Source: Paracoccaceae bacterium (GTDB lineage: Bacteria; Pseudomonadota; Alphaproteobacteria; Rhodobacterales; Rhodobacteraceae). Taken from it: 64,000 nt of DNA. The notes beneath the pieces are model-generated. The model searched no databases. It saw only the letters and a list, made by a program, of their open reading frames with translations, and was not told where the DNA came from. Within the stretch, counting starts at the first letter, position 1. Each line of letters starts with the position of its first letter. The DNA is taken from positions 941,385-1,005,384 of the forward strand of contig JACKKD010000003.1 of assembly GCA_020637675.1 (NCBI GenBank), written 5' to 3'. Both the position numbers and the translations under genes were made by a program. Positions 42,890 through 51,918 of the stretch are shown one piece after another.

Positions 42890-44623
42890 ATGAAGAACCG
42901 TCACTTCGACAAGTCTAAACTTCCCAGCCGCCATGTGACCGAAGGGCCTGCCCGCGCCCCCCACCGGTCCTATTTCTATGCGATGGGCATTTCCGAGGAG
43001 GAGATCCACCAGCCCTGGGTCGGCGTCGCCACCTGCTGGAACGAGGCGGCCCCCTGCAACATCGCGCTGAACCGCCAGGCGCAGGCCGTGAAGCAGGGCG
43101 TGAAGGTCGGCGGAGGCACCCCGCGCGAGTTCACCACGATCACGGTGACCGACGGCATCGCCATGGGCCACGAGGGGATGCGGTCGTCGCTCGCCTCGCG
43201 CGACGCGATCGCGGATACGGTGGAACTGACAATGCGCGGGCATTGCTATGACGCGCTCGTGGGGCTTGCCGGCTGCGACAAGTCGCTGCCGGGGATGATG
43301 ATGGCGATGGTGCGGCTCAACGTGCCTTCGGTCTTCATCTACGGCGGTTCGATCCTGCCCGGCCGGCTGAATGGCCAGGACGTGACCGTCCAGGACGTGT
43401 TCGAGGCGGTCGGCAAGCACCAGGCCGGGAACTATTCGGATGCCGAGCTTGCGATTCTCGAGCGTGTCGCCTGCCCCTCGGCGGGCGCCTGTGGCGGCCA
43501 GTTCACCGCCAATACCATGGCCTGCGTGTCAGAGGCGATCGGGCTTGCGCTCCTCAATTCCTCCGGCGCGCCCGCGCCCTACGAGAGCCGCGACGAATAC
43601 GGCATGGCCGCGGGCGAGGCGGTTATGACGCTGATCGAGAAGAACATCCGCGCCCGCGACGTGGTCACGCGCAAGGCACTGGAGAACGCCGCGCGGGTGG
43701 TCGCCTGCACCGGCGGCTCGACCAATGCCGGACTTCACCTGCCGGCGATCGCCCATGAGGCGGGGATCGACTTCGACCTCTTCGACGTCACCGACATCTT
43801 CCACGACACGCCCTATTTCGTCGACCTGAAGCCCGGCGGGAAATATGTCGCCAAGGACCTCTATGAGGCGGGCGGCGTGCCGGTGGTGATGAAGGAATTG
43901 CGCAAGGCCGGCCTGATCCACGAGGACTGCATCACCGCCTCGGGCAGGACCATGGGCGAGGAGCTTGACCGGATCACCCGCGAGGCCGACGGCCGCGTGA
44001 TCTTCCCCGCCGCCGCGCCGATCACCGCGACCGGCGGCGTCGTCGGGCTGAAGGGCAACCTCGCCCCGGACGGCGCCATCGTGAAGGTCGCGGGCATGAC
44101 CCCCGAAGAGCAGGTCTTCACCGGCCCCGCCCGGGTCTTCGAATGCGAGGAGGACGCCTTCGAGGCCGTCAAGGCGCGCGCCTACAAGGAAGGCGAGGTC
44201 CTCGTCATCCGCAACGAGGGTCCGGCAGGCGGGCCGGGGATGCGCGAGATGCTGGCGACCACCGCCGCGCTGTCGGGACAGGGCATGGGCAAGAAGGTGG
44301 CACTTATCACCGACGGGCGATTCTCGGGCGCAACGCGCGGCTTCTGTGTCGGCCACGTCGGCCCCGAGGCCGCGCATGGCGGGCCGATCGCACTGTTGCG
44401 TGACGGCGACGTGATCACGCTCAACGCCATCACCGGGGAGTTGTCGGTGGCGCTCAGCGACGATGAACTGGCGAAGCGCAAGGGCGAATGGAAAGGTCCG
44501 CGGCCGACGCAGTATGCCACGGGCGCGCTCTGGAAATATGCCCGGCTCGTCGGCGGTGCCCGCCAGGGGGCGGTGACGCATCCGGGCGCCAGGGCCGAGC
44601 TTCATGTCTACATGGACCAGTAG
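42890..44623 (+). CDS. ilvD: IlvD, dihydroxy-acid dehydratase
   Basis: This is a 577-residue Fe-S dehydratase of branched-chain amino acid biosynthesis, converting 2,3-dihydroxy acids to 2-keto acids. Cluster cysteine segments are ATCWNEAAPCN, AGCDKSLPGMMMA and CPSAGACGGQFTANTM. C-terminal hallmarks are GPAGGPGMREML, ITDGRFSGATRGFCVGHVGPEA. The ATG at 42890 follows GGGGAGGA. The 3' end overlaps the next gene by 20 bases. Confidence 0.97.
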   Translation: MKNRHFDKSKLPSRHVTEGPARAPHRSYFYAMGISEEEIHQPWVGVATCWNEAAPCNIALNRQAQAVKQGVKVGGGTPREFTTITVTDGIAMGHEGMRSSLASRDAIADTVELTMRGHCYDALVGLAGCDKSLPGMMMAMVRLNVPSVFIYGGSILPGRLNGQDVTVQDVFEAVGKHQAGNYSDAELAILERVACPSAGACGGQFTANTMACVSEAIGLALLNSSGAPAPYESRDEYGMAAGEAVMTLIEKNIRARDVVTRKALENAARVVACTGGSTNAGLHLPAIAHEAGIDFDLFDVTDIFHDTPYFVDLKPGGKYVAKDLYEAGGVPVVMKELRKAGLIHEDCITASGRTMGEELDRITREADGRVIFPAAAPITATGGVVGLKGNLAPDGAIVKVAGMTPEEQVFTGPARVFECEEDAFEAVKARAYKEGEVLVIRNEGPAGGPGMREMLATTAALSGQGMGKKVALITDGRFSGATRGFCVGHVGPEAAHGGPIALLRDGDVITLNAITGELSVALSDDELAKRKGEWKGPRPTQYATGALWKYARLVGGARQGAVTHPGARAELHVYMDQ

Positions 44624-45242
44624 GGCGGCCGCACTTCTGCCCGCGCTGGCGCTGTCGGCCTGTGTCGCGGGGATGGCGCCGACCGGCTCCGCCCCGCGCG
44701 CGGTTGCGGTTGCCGGCGGCGCGGTAACGGCCACCGGGCCGGCCGGATACTGCGTCGACCGCGCTGCGAGCCGTGGCGGGGCAGAGGGATCCTTCGTCCT
44801 CTTCGGCACCTGCGCGGCGCTTTCCGGCACGCCCGCCCCGGGACAGCCGGCGAAGCCCGCGGTGCTGACCGCCTCCGTCGTGCCCGGTGCGCCCGACGAG
44901 GCGACCTTCGCGGCCGCGTTCCCGGCGATGGCGCGCTTCTTCGGTTCCGACCCCGGCCGTGCGGCGCTGAGCCGGTCGGGCAAGGCCGGGACCGTCGACG
45001 TCGGCGCCGTCTCGTCGCGTGACGCCGTGATCTACCTGAGCCTCACCGACAGCGCCGCCGGTCCCGGCCAGGCGGTCGCGCCCGACTACTGGCGCGCGAT
45101 CCTCGCGCTGCGCGGCCATCTCGTCACCCTCTCGGTGATGAGCCTTGCGGACCGGCCGCTCACCTCGGCCGATAAGCGCCGGATCCTAGACGCCTTCGTC
45201 GCCCGCATGAGGGCCGCGAACGAGGGGGGGGCCGCGGGCTGA
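44604..45242 (+). CDS. Putative lipoprotein of unknown function
   Basis: This is a 212-residue protein with a lipoprotein signal peptide: a short positive start, a hydrophobic core and lipobox LSAC with the Cys at residue 20. The mature part is alanine- and glycine-rich with an Ile/Leu/Val-rich segment (DAVIYLSLTD; HLVTLSVMSLADRPL) and no recognised catalytic motif. It starts within the ilvD 3' end and is therefore probably co-expressed with it. Function unknown. Confidence 0.7.
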   Translation: MSTWTSRAAALLPALALSACVAGMAPTGSAPRAVAVAGGAVTATGPAGYCVDRAASRGGAEGSFVLFGTCAALSGTPAPGQPAKPAVLTASVVPGAPDEATFAAAFPAMARFFGSDPGRAALSRSGKAGTVDVGAVSSRDAVIYLSLTDSAAGPGQAVAPDYWRAILALRGHLVTLSVMSLADRPLTSADKRRILDAFVARMRAANEGGAAG

Positions 45243-45301
45243 GTCGTCTTCGACCGGCTTGCGCGCCCGCGGAAACGCAACGATAACGAATCATCGTTCC
45301 C

Positions 45302-46105
45302 ATGTTCCCGTCAAAGGGGTCCCGGTCCGGCGGAATGCGCGACAGATTCGACAGCTATCTCGACCGGCTCCTCGTCCGCCGCGCCCTCGACCGCTGGCGC
45401 GCCGTGGCCGAACGTGCCGGGTCGGCCGAACCCTCGACCCTTCGCGACCTTCGCAGCGAGGGCCGGCAGCTTCGCCGTCAGATCGACCGCGCGCTTCATG
45501 CGGCCGAAGGTCGGCTCGCACGCGGGGGCGGGGCGCCGGCAATCCCGAAGCCGCTCCTTGCCGACTGGGCCTGGCGGCCGGAAATCTGGTCGGGCCCGGT
45601 GACGCCGTCCGGCCTCGCCGGAGTCGCCAACCGCACCTCCTTCGGCGCCGAGGCGAAGATCTTCCACGACTGTGCCGAAAGCGAATTGACACTGCGCCAG
45701 GTCGCCAGCGCCCGACCGACCGACCTTGCCCCCTTCGGCCTCAGGATCGACGTCTTCCGCTTCGATGGCTCGTTCCTGTCGCTGGTGCTCGATCTTCCGG
45801 CGGCGGGGCTCCACGGGCTCGGCGCCGGCCATGTGGTCCGGCTCGACATGGCGGCGGAAACCGAGCGGCCGCTGGAGATCTTCGCGCGGCTGAATCTGCG
45901 CCACGGCCCCAACACCGACGAGATCGTCCGCGAACTGCCCAAGGGCGTGCCGGAGGCGACGGTGGAATTCGACCTCGGCTACACGCGCCTGGACGACCGT
46001 CGGGTGGAGGCGGCCTGGCTCGACCTCATCTTCGAGGGTCCCCAGATGAACCAGGTGGTCGTCCGCGACCTGACGCTCAGCCGTCGTCCGAGGGCCCCGC
46101 TGTGA
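45302..46105 (+). CDS. DUF6478-family protein
   Basis: This is a 267-residue protein recognised as the DUF6478 type common in Rhodobacterales. The N-terminus is helical and arginine-rich (RDRFDSYLDRLLVRRALDRWRAVAERAG). The C-terminal two thirds are beta-rich (DFS-like SFLSLVLDLPAAGL, LFARLNLRHGPNTDEI-type segment, DLIFEGPQMNQVVVRDL). No signal peptide is evident. The true start could be the ATG at 45335 rather than 45302. It is coupled to the next gene by GTGA. Function unknown. Confidence 0.7.
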   Translation: MFPSKGSRSGGMRDRFDSYLDRLLVRRALDRWRAVAERAGSAEPSTLRDLRSEGRQLRRQIDRALHAAEGRLARGGGAPAIPKPLLADWAWRPEIWSGPVTPSGLAGVANRTSFGAEAKIFHDCAESELTLRQVASARPTDLAPFGLRIDVFRFDGSFLSLVLDLPAAGLHGLGAGHVVRLDMAAETERPLEIFARLNLRHGPNTDEIVRELPKGVPEATVEFDLGYTRLDDRRVEAAWLDLIFEGPQMNQVVVRDLTLSRRPRAPL

Positions 46106-46497
46106 CGGGATCGGGTGCGAACAGCCTGAGGCTCGAAGGCGCCCGGATCGCGACAGGGTGCTGGCAGGCGGAACTCGTCGCCCCCGGCGCGGACGAGGCG
46201 CCCGCAGTCGAGGTCTGGCATCAGGAGGCGCGCCTTGACGGCGTCACCCTCGGCGCGCCGCTGGCGCCGGGTCGCTGGCCCGTGTCGGTTCCGATCCCGA
46301 CCGCGCTCCTCTCCGACGGAGTGCAGACCTTCCTCGTGCGCGACCCTGCCACGGGGGCCACGCTCGGCCATTTCACCATCGTCACGGGCGTGCCCCTGGA
46401 AGACGACATCCGGGCGGAGATCGACCTCCTCCGCGCCGAGCTCGACATGCTGAAGAAGGCCTTTCGCCGCCACTGCGTCGAAACCGGCGGGACCTGA
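46102..46497 (+). CDS. Hypothetical protein paired with the DUF6478 gene
   Basis: This is a 131-residue protein starting with GTG that overlaps the stop of the DUF6478 gene. Most of it is beta-rich (LRLEGARIATGCWQAEL, GRWPVSVPIPTALLSDGVQTFLVRD, GHFTIVTG), followed by a C-terminal amphipathic helix with heptad-like spacing (IRAEIDLLRAELDMLKKAF) that could form a coiled coil. No known family is recognised. The tight coupling suggests it works with the DUF6478 protein. Confidence 0.65.
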   Translation: MTGSGANSLRLEGARIATGCWQAELVAPGADEAPAVEVWHQEARLDGVTLGAPLAPGRWPVSVPIPTALLSDGVQTFLVRDPATGATLGHFTIVTGVPLEDDIRAEIDLLRAELDMLKKAFRRHCVETGGT

Positions 46498-46576
46498 TCC
46501 ACCATCCCGTGACGCAGCGTCCGGCGTGACCGCGGCAAGGACCTCGGGCATCGTCGGCGCCGAGGAGGAGCCCGTA

Positions 46577-48595
46577 ATGTCGCCATATCCGCATCTTTTC
46601 GCCCCGCTCGACCTCGGCCATGTCGTCCTGCCGAACCGCGTGCTCATGGGCTCCATGCACACCAATCTCGAAGAGACGAAGGACTGGAACCGCGTGGCTG
46701 CCTTTTACGCGGCCCGCGCGCGCGGCGGCGTCGCGCTCATGGTGACGGGCGGCATGGCTCCCAACCGCGAGGGGGGCGTCTTTCCCGGTGCGGCGGGGCT
46801 CTTCACGACCGCCGACATCAGCAACCACCGGGTCGTGACGGATCGGGTCCATGCCGAAGGCGGCCGCATCGCCATGCAGATCCTTCATGCCGGCCGCTAT
46901 GCCTACGGCCCGGACTGCGTCGCGCCTTCCGCGATCAAGTCGCCGATCTCGCCCTTTCCGCCGAGGGAGCTCGACGACGCGGGGATCGAAAAGCAGATCG
47001 CTGACATCGCCACGGCCGCGGTGCGGGCGCGCGAGGCCGGGTATGACGGCGTGGAGGTGATGGGGTCGGAGGGCTATTTCCTCAACGAGTTCCTCGTCAC
47101 CCGCACCAACAGGCGCACCGACCGCTGGGGCGGCAGTCCCGAGAACCGGATGCGCCTGCCCGTCGAGGTGGTCCGCCGCGTGCGTGCCGCCGTGGGGCCG
47201 GATTTCATCCTCATCTACCGCATCTCGCTTCTCGACCTCGTGCCGGAGGGACAGACCTGGGACGAGGTGGTGGCGCTTGCGAAGGCCGTGGAAACCGCCG
47301 GCGCCTCGATCCTCAATACGGGCATCGGCTGGCACGAGGCGCGCGTGCCGACCATCGCCACCTCGGTGCCCCGCCGGGCGTTCGCCTGGGTAACGAAGAA
47401 GCTGATGGGCGAGGTCACGGTCCCCGTGATCACCTCGAACCGGATCAATACGCCCGAGGTTGCGGAGGCCGTGCTGGCCGAAGGCTGCGCCGACATGGTG
47501 TCGATGGCGCGCCCCTTCCTCGCCGATCCCGAATTCGTGCGGAAGGCGGCCGAGGACAGGGCGCCCGAAATCGCCCCCTGCATCGCCTGCAACCAGGCCT
47601 GCCTTGACCACACCTTCGCGGGCAGGATTTCCTCCTGCCTTGTCAATCCGCGCGCGTGTTTTGAGACGGAGCTTGTGCTGGAGCCCGCCGTGGCCCCTAA
47701 ACGGATCGCCGTGGTCGGCGCCGGGCCGGCGGGTTTGTCAGCCGCGCTCGCGCTCGATGCGCGCGGCCATGCGGTAACCCTTTTCGACCGCGCGCCCGTC
47801 CTTGGCGGGCAACTCAACCTCGCGGCCCGTGTGCCCGGCAAGGAGGAGTTCCGCGGCCTTCTCGACTGGTTCGGCACGATGGTGGCCGAGAGCGGCATCG
47901 ACCTGCGCCTGTCCACAGAGGCGACGGCCGATGCGGTCGCGGGGTATGACGAGGTTGTGGTCGCGACCGGCGTGCGCCCGCGCGATCCGCAGATTCCGGG
48001 GCAGGACGCGCCCCATGTGCTCAGCTACGTCGACGTGCTCACGGGCGCGCCCGTGGGCGAGCGGGCGGTCATCGTCGGTGCGGGCGGGATCGGTTTCGAC
48101 GTGGCGGAGTTCCTGACACAGGCGGGGGAGAGCCCGACGCTGCATCTTGACGACTGGCTCGCCGAATGGGGCGTGACCGACCCCGGGACGGCCCGCGGCG
48201 GGCTCGCGGAGCCGAAGCCCGAAGCGCCTGCGCGGGTCGTCACGCTTCTGCAGCGCAAGCCCGAGAAGCCCGGCCGCAGGCTCGGCCGGACGACCGGCTG
48301 GATACACCGCGCTGCGTTGCAGGCGAAGGGCGTGGAGATGATCGGCGGCGTAACATACGAGGGGGTGGAGCCGGGCGGGCTGCGCGTCTCCTCCGGGCCC
48401 GGGCGCGAGGGCACGCGCCTGATCCCAGCCGACACCATCGTCCTGTGCGCCGGTCAGGAAAGCGAGCGAAGCCTCGCCGGGACGCTGGCCGCTAGGGGAT
48501 GTGTGGTCCACGTGATCGGCGGCGCAGATATTGCGGCCGAGCTGGATGCCAAGCGCGCCATCGACCAGGGAACGCGTCTCGCCGCCACCCTGTGA
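46577..48595 (+). CDS. fadH: FadH-like 2,4-dienoyl-CoA reductase / OYE-type NADPH oxidoreductase
   Basis: This is a 672-residue protein, the same length as E. coli FadH. It has an FMN TIM barrel (RVLMGSMHTNLE, QILHAGRYAYG, GYDGVEVMGSEGYFLNEFL), a [4Fe-4S] linker (CIACNQACLDHTFAGRISSC) and C-terminal FAD (VVGAGPAGLSAALALDARGH) and NADPH (IVGAGGIGFDVAEFL) domains. The active-site Tyr and GIGWHEARVPTIA match dienoyl-CoA reductases, which remove double bonds during unsaturated fatty acid beta-oxidation. The ATG at 46577 follows GAGGAGG. Another substrate is possible but residue matches are good. Confidence 0.9.
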   Translation: MSPYPHLFAPLDLGHVVLPNRVLMGSMHTNLEETKDWNRVAAFYAARARGGVALMVTGGMAPNREGGVFPGAAGLFTTADISNHRVVTDRVHAEGGRIAMQILHAGRYAYGPDCVAPSAIKSPISPFPPRELDDAGIEKQIADIATAAVRAREAGYDGVEVMGSEGYFLNEFLVTRTNRRTDRWGGSPENRMRLPVEVVRRVRAAVGPDFILIYRISLLDLVPEGQTWDEVVALAKAVETAGASILNTGIGWHEARVPTIATSVPRRAFAWVTKKLMGEVTVPVITSNRINTPEVAEAVLAEGCADMVSMARPFLADPEFVRKAAEDRAPEIAPCIACNQACLDHTFAGRISSCLVNPRACFETELVLEPAVAPKRIAVVGAGPAGLSAALALDARGHAVTLFDRAPVLGGQLNLAARVPGKEEFRGLLDWFGTMVAESGIDLRLSTEATADAVAGYDEVVVATGVRPRDPQIPGQDAPHVLSYVDVLTGAPVGERAVIVGAGGIGFDVAEFLTQAGESPTLHLDDWLAEWGVTDPGTARGGLAEPKPEAPARVVTLLQRKPEKPGRRLGRTTGWIHRAALQAKGVEMIGGVTYEGVEPGGLRVSSGPGREGTRLIPADTIVLCAGQESERSLAGTLAARGCVVHVIGGADIAAELDAKRAIDQGTRLAATL

Positions 48596-48746
48596 GCGCA
48601 ATCTGTGACGCTTGCCGAACGGATCGGCGGAAACTTGCCACTTTGGTTCGCGACAATACCCCAGTGTTGTCCGTCAGCCTCCGCAATATTGCCCGAATTG
48701 CCCGCGATACCGGTCCACGGCGGGCAATGTATTTGACGGGTGCACA
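48596..48746 (+). promoter_or_regulatory. Control region upstream of the LysR-type gene
   Basis: This 151-base gap contains the perfect palindrome GCAATATTGC (48683-48692) and repeated TTGCCCG words just downstream. Such AT-centred dyads are typical of LysR-type binding sites and may serve autoregulation. No terminator for the fadH-like gene is visible. Confidence 0.35.
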
Positions 48747-49652
48747 ATGGACCGACTGACGGAAATGGAGGCTTTCGCCACCGTCGTAGACCAGGGGGGG
48801 TTTACGGATGCCGCAAAGAAGATGGGGATATCGAAATCCGCCGTCTCGAAACACGTTTCTTCGCTGGAAGCGCGCCTGGGGGCGCGGCTTCTGAACCGCA
48901 CGACGCGCCGGGTGTCGCCGACCGAGATCGGTCTGGCCTACTACGACCGGGCACGCCGCGTGCTGAACGACGCCGGCGAGGCCGATGCGCTCGTCACCTC
49001 GATGCAGTCGGCGCCCTCGGGCCTCTTGCGCATTTCGGTGGCTACCGACTTCGGCGTGAACCTCCTGTCGCCGATCCTCGGGGACTTCCTTCTGGAATAT
49101 CCCGACATCACCGTGAACATGGTGCTGAACAACCGCTATGTGGAGTTGATCTCGGAAGGCTTCGACATGGCCATCCGGGTGGGTGAACTGGAAGACTCCA
49201 CGCTCCGCGCCCGCAAGCTGACCGAGACCGTGAAGCGGATGGTCGGCTCGCCCTCCTACTTCCAGAAATACGGCCGCCCGACCAAGATCGACGACCTGAA
49301 CGAACACAAGCTCCTGCACTATTCCAACCAGGCGTCGGGGAACGTCTGGAAGATCACCGCGCCCTCGGGCGAGAAGCGGCAGGTGCGGACGGCGGGCTGG
49401 CTGACGGTCAACGACGGCCAGTCGCTCCTCAATGCCGCGATCTCCGGCCTCGGGATCGCATACCTGCCATCGTTCCTCTATTCCGACGCGATGAAGCAGG
49501 GCCTCGTGATCGACGCGATCCCCGACCTTCCGGTCGAACAACTCGGCATCTACGCGGTCTATCCGCCGGGGCGCTTCACTCAGCCCAAGGTCCGCGCCTT
49601 CATCGACTTCCTCGCCCAGGCCTTCGTGGACAAGGGGCCCGACGCCTGGTGA
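48747..49652 (+). CDS. LysR-family transcriptional regulator
   Basis: This is a 301-residue protein with an N-terminal winged helix (MEAFATVVDQGGFTDAAKKMGISKSAVSKHVSSLEARLGARLLNRTTRRVSPTE in outline, residues 6-60) and a periplasmic-binding-protein-like effector domain. It belongs to the CrgA/AaeR-like branch (GLLRISVATDFGVNLLSP, EGFDMAIRVG). Targets are unknown; the fadH-like gene is upstream on the same strand. The ATG at 48747 is preceded by no strong Shine-Dalgarno. It converges on the OmpA-type gene with a 37-base gap. Confidence 0.88.
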   Translation: MDRLTEMEAFATVVDQGGFTDAAKKMGISKSAVSKHVSSLEARLGARLLNRTTRRVSPTEIGLAYYDRARRVLNDAGEADALVTSMQSAPSGLLRISVATDFGVNLLSPILGDFLLEYPDITVNMVLNNRYVELISEGFDMAIRVGELEDSTLRARKLTETVKRMVGSPSYFQKYGRPTKIDDLNEHKLLHYSNQASGNVWKITAPSGEKRQVRTAGWLTVNDGQSLLNAAISGLGIAYLPSFLYSDAMKQGLVIDAIPDLPVEQLGIYAVYPPGRFTQPKVRAFIDFLAQAFVDKGPDAW

Positions 49653-49689
49653 GTCCTGCCGTCGCGGCGGTGCCGGTGACGATGCGACC

Positions 49690-50619
49690 TCAGCGGGTCG
49701 AGGTGATCATCGCCTCGACCCTTCGGTTTTGGGTCCGCCCTTCGGGGGTCAGGTTCGAGGCGAGCGGACTCAGGAAGCCCACGCCATCCGCCGAAAGCTG
49801 CGCCGGGTTTGCGCCGTAGTCGGCGACGAGCCGCGCCATCACCGATTCCGCGCGCTTGCGCGACACCGCGACGTTGGCGGCGAGTGTCCCCTCCGCATCG
49901 GTGTGACCGACGAGCGCGATGGTCTTGTCGGGATTGGCCTTCAGAAACTCCGCCAGGGCCGTGAGCGAGGGGAATTCGCCCGCGCCAAGCTCGGCCGCGC
50001 CGGAAGCGAAGCGCAGGTCGTCGAGCACGACCTTGCCGCGCGCCACAAGCTGGTCGCCGAGCGAATCCGGCGCCGGCACGCTTTCGCGCGGGCTGAACTC
50101 CGCCGCGGCGATGGGCAAGGGCTCCACCAAGGCCGCGCCGACGCGGGTCATCTGGACATAACCGCTGTCGGAGGACCTGCTGACCAGCAGGCTCACGTAG
50201 TCAGACGCGCCACCGGTTTCGCGCTGCGCCGAAAGGAAGCGGAAATCACCGAGGTCGACATGCATTTCAGGCTCGGGGAGGCACGGCATGGCGAAGCGGA
50301 AGTCGAAGCCGCCGCAATCGTCGGAATTGCATTCGAACAGGACCTCGAACCCCTCGCGTCCGAGTTGCTCACGCAGGCTCGCAAGCAGCGCCATCGTGGT
50401 GAGGTTGCCGTCGCGTATGCGCCAGGCGGTCTGCGTGACCTCGCCCTCCGTCCGGATCGTCTCCATCCGGCCGTCCGTCCACGGGCCGACCGGCAGCGCA
50501 TGGCTGCCGAGTTCCGTCCGATCCTCGGCCGTGCGCATGGCCGACGGCGGCAGCGAGAGCGTCGGCGCGGCCTCGGCGGCGGGGGCGATGAGGGCGAAGA
50601 GGAGCGCGATCCGTCTCAT
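49690..50619 (-). CDS. OmpA-family peptidoglycan-binding protein
   Basis: This is a 309-residue protein with a signal peptide (IALLFALIAPAAEAAP) and a C-terminal OmpA-like domain (LDDLRFASGAAELG, IALVGHTDAEG, VSRKRAESVMARLV, QNRRVEAMI) that binds peptidoglycan. The N-terminal half is of unknown fold with two close cysteines (CNSDDC) and one later Cys. It is probably periplasmic or outer-membrane associated. The start overlaps the preceding gene (ATGA); it is last in a four-gene minus-strand run. Confidence 0.85.
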   Translation of the reverse strand: MRRIALLFALIAPAAEAAPTLSLPPSAMRTAEDRTELGSHALPVGPWTDGRMETIRTEGEVTQTAWRIRDGNLTTMALLASLREQLGREGFEVLFECNSDDCGGFDFRFAMPCLPEPEMHVDLGDFRFLSAQRETGGASDYVSLLVSRSSDSGYVQMTRVGAALVEPLPIAAAEFSPRESVPAPDSLGDQLVARGKVVLDDLRFASGAAELGAGEFPSLTALAEFLKANPDKTIALVGHTDAEGTLAANVAVSRKRAESVMARLVADYGANPAQLSADGVGFLSPLASNLTPEGRTQNRRVEAMITSTR

Positions 50620-51191
50620 CGGTGCGCCCCGTGGTAGTCCGGGTTGGGCTCCATCGCGGTGGCGGAGGCGATCCGGTTGGTCATGTTGAAGAAACCCGTG
50701 ACCGACGCGATGTCCCAGATGTCGCGGTCGGAGAAGCCCGCGTCGCGCAGAGCCTGCCGGTCGGTCTCCTCCACCCTGGAGGAGGCGAGCGTCAGCTTTT
50801 CGGCGAATTCCAGCATGGCCCGCTGTTTCGGCGTCAGCGCCGCGACGCGCCAGTTCATCACCATGGCCTCGCCCAGCACCGGGTCGCCGGAAAGCTCCCG
50901 CACCGTCGCGCCATGCGCCACCTGGCAGTACCAGCAGCGGTTGAGCGAGGAAACGGCGACCGCGATCATCTCGCGTTCAAGCTTCGAAAGCCCACTCTCG
51001 GCCAGCATCAGGTTGTTGTAGATCGCGGTGAAGGCGTTCAGCTTGTCGATGTCGAAGGCGTAGGCCTTGAGCACGTTCGGCACCAGCCCGAGCTTTTCGG
51101 TGCATATATCGAAATACTTCCGGATGGCATCCGGAAGCGGCCTGACCATCGGAAGGTCAAGCGCCGTGGGGCTCTGGCCGTCGTCCTTCAC
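50616..51191 (-). CDS. AhpD/carboxymuconolactone decarboxylase-like peroxidase-related protein
   Basis: This is a 191-residue helical protein with the AhpD-type redox motif CWYCQVAHG (CxxCxxxH) in the core helix, as in the uncharacterised peroxidase-related family. The C-terminal GFSDRDIWDIASVTGFFNMTNRIA fits. I prefer the GTG start at 51191 because it follows AAGGGGAG at good spacing; an ATG at 51245 would give a longer N-terminus lying partly inside the GNAT gene. A role in hydroperoxide reduction or other thiol chemistry is inferred from family. Confidence 0.82.
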   Translation of the reverse strand: MKDDGQSPTALDLPMVRPLPDAIRKYFDICTEKLGLVPNVLKAYAFDIDKLNAFTAIYNNLMLAESGLSKLEREMIAVAVSSLNRCWYCQVAHGATVRELSGDPVLGEAMVMNWRVAALTPKQRAMLEFAEKLTLASSRVEETDRQALRDAGFSDRDIWDIASVTGFFNMTNRIASATAMEPNPDYHGAHR

Positions 51192-51213
51192 TGCTCCCCT
51201 TGCCTCTGTGGGG

Positions 51214-51918
51214 TTATTGTGAGCGGTAATGATAGTGTCCCACAATCTCCATCCCGAGGGAAGCGTAGAGCGCGTTCGCCGGTCGGTTCGCCTCTGTCAC
51301 CAGAACGGAAAACCGTTCTGCGCCATGATCTTGCGCCCAGTGGGCGGCGTTCCGCATGATCTTGACGGCGGATCCTTGCCGACGCAGGTCCGGCGCCACG
51401 TGCAATGCGTGCAGCATCGCCGTTTCATCGTGGATCGCGACGAAGGCTACGCCCGAGCAGCGGTCGCCGACGCGACCGAGGATGGCGGTTCTCGGGCCTT
51501 CCACACGCTCCATCACGGCGATCCGTTCCGGTCCGATCCCGCCCTCCTTCCAGAGGTCGCGCATGATCGCCAAGGGCGGCCAGATGGCAAAGCCCGCCAT
51601 CGGGTCCGCGGGTTCCGCCGCAAGGGCGGCGATCGGCGCGGCATGAACGTTCACCGGGTCCTTGACGCGGTAGCCGCGGGCGGCAAGGGCGGCGTCGAGC
51701 GCCTCTTCCCCCGGCCGGATCATGAAGAGCGGGCGCTGGCCGAGGCGCGCATGCAACCGTTCGGCCGCGTCGATGTCGGCTTCCGTCCAGGGCCCGGCTG
51801 CGGTGGCTGCCGACACACGCTGACCGCCGCCGCGTCCCTCGCGCACCATGAAGGCGCCGGCCCGGTGCAGCGCCGCTGCGGGCCAGGTCGCGTCCGTGGC
51901 CGAGAAGAGGTCCGTCAT
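51214..51918 (-). CDS. GNAT-family N-acetyltransferase
   Basis: This is a 234-residue protein whose C-terminal half has the GNAT fold. The acetyl-CoA pyrophosphate loop is LHVAPDLRRQGSAVKIMRNA (Q/RxxGxG/A type), followed by VLVTEANRPANALYASLGMEIVGHYHY. The N-terminal half is a degenerate second GNAT-like part. Acceptor unknown. Start overlaps the cinA-like stop. Confidence 0.82.
   Translation of the reverse strand: MTDLFSATDATWPAAALHRAGAFMVREGRGGGQRVSAATAAGPWTEADIDAAERLHARLGQRPLFMIRPGEEALDAALAARGYRVKDPVNVHAAPIAALAAEPADPMAGFAIWPPLAIMRDLWKEGGIGPERIAVMERVEGPRTAILGRVGDRCSGVAFVAIHDETAMLHALHVAPDLRRQGSAVKIMRNAAHWAQDHGAERFSVLVTEANRPANALYASLGMEIVGHYHYRSQ

Noticed and set aside
45259..46497. 412-codon plus-strand frame spanning the DUF6478 gene
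   Set aside because: Its first two thirds are an out-of-frame Arg/Pro-rich shadow; only the last 131 codons from 46102 look real and are annotated.
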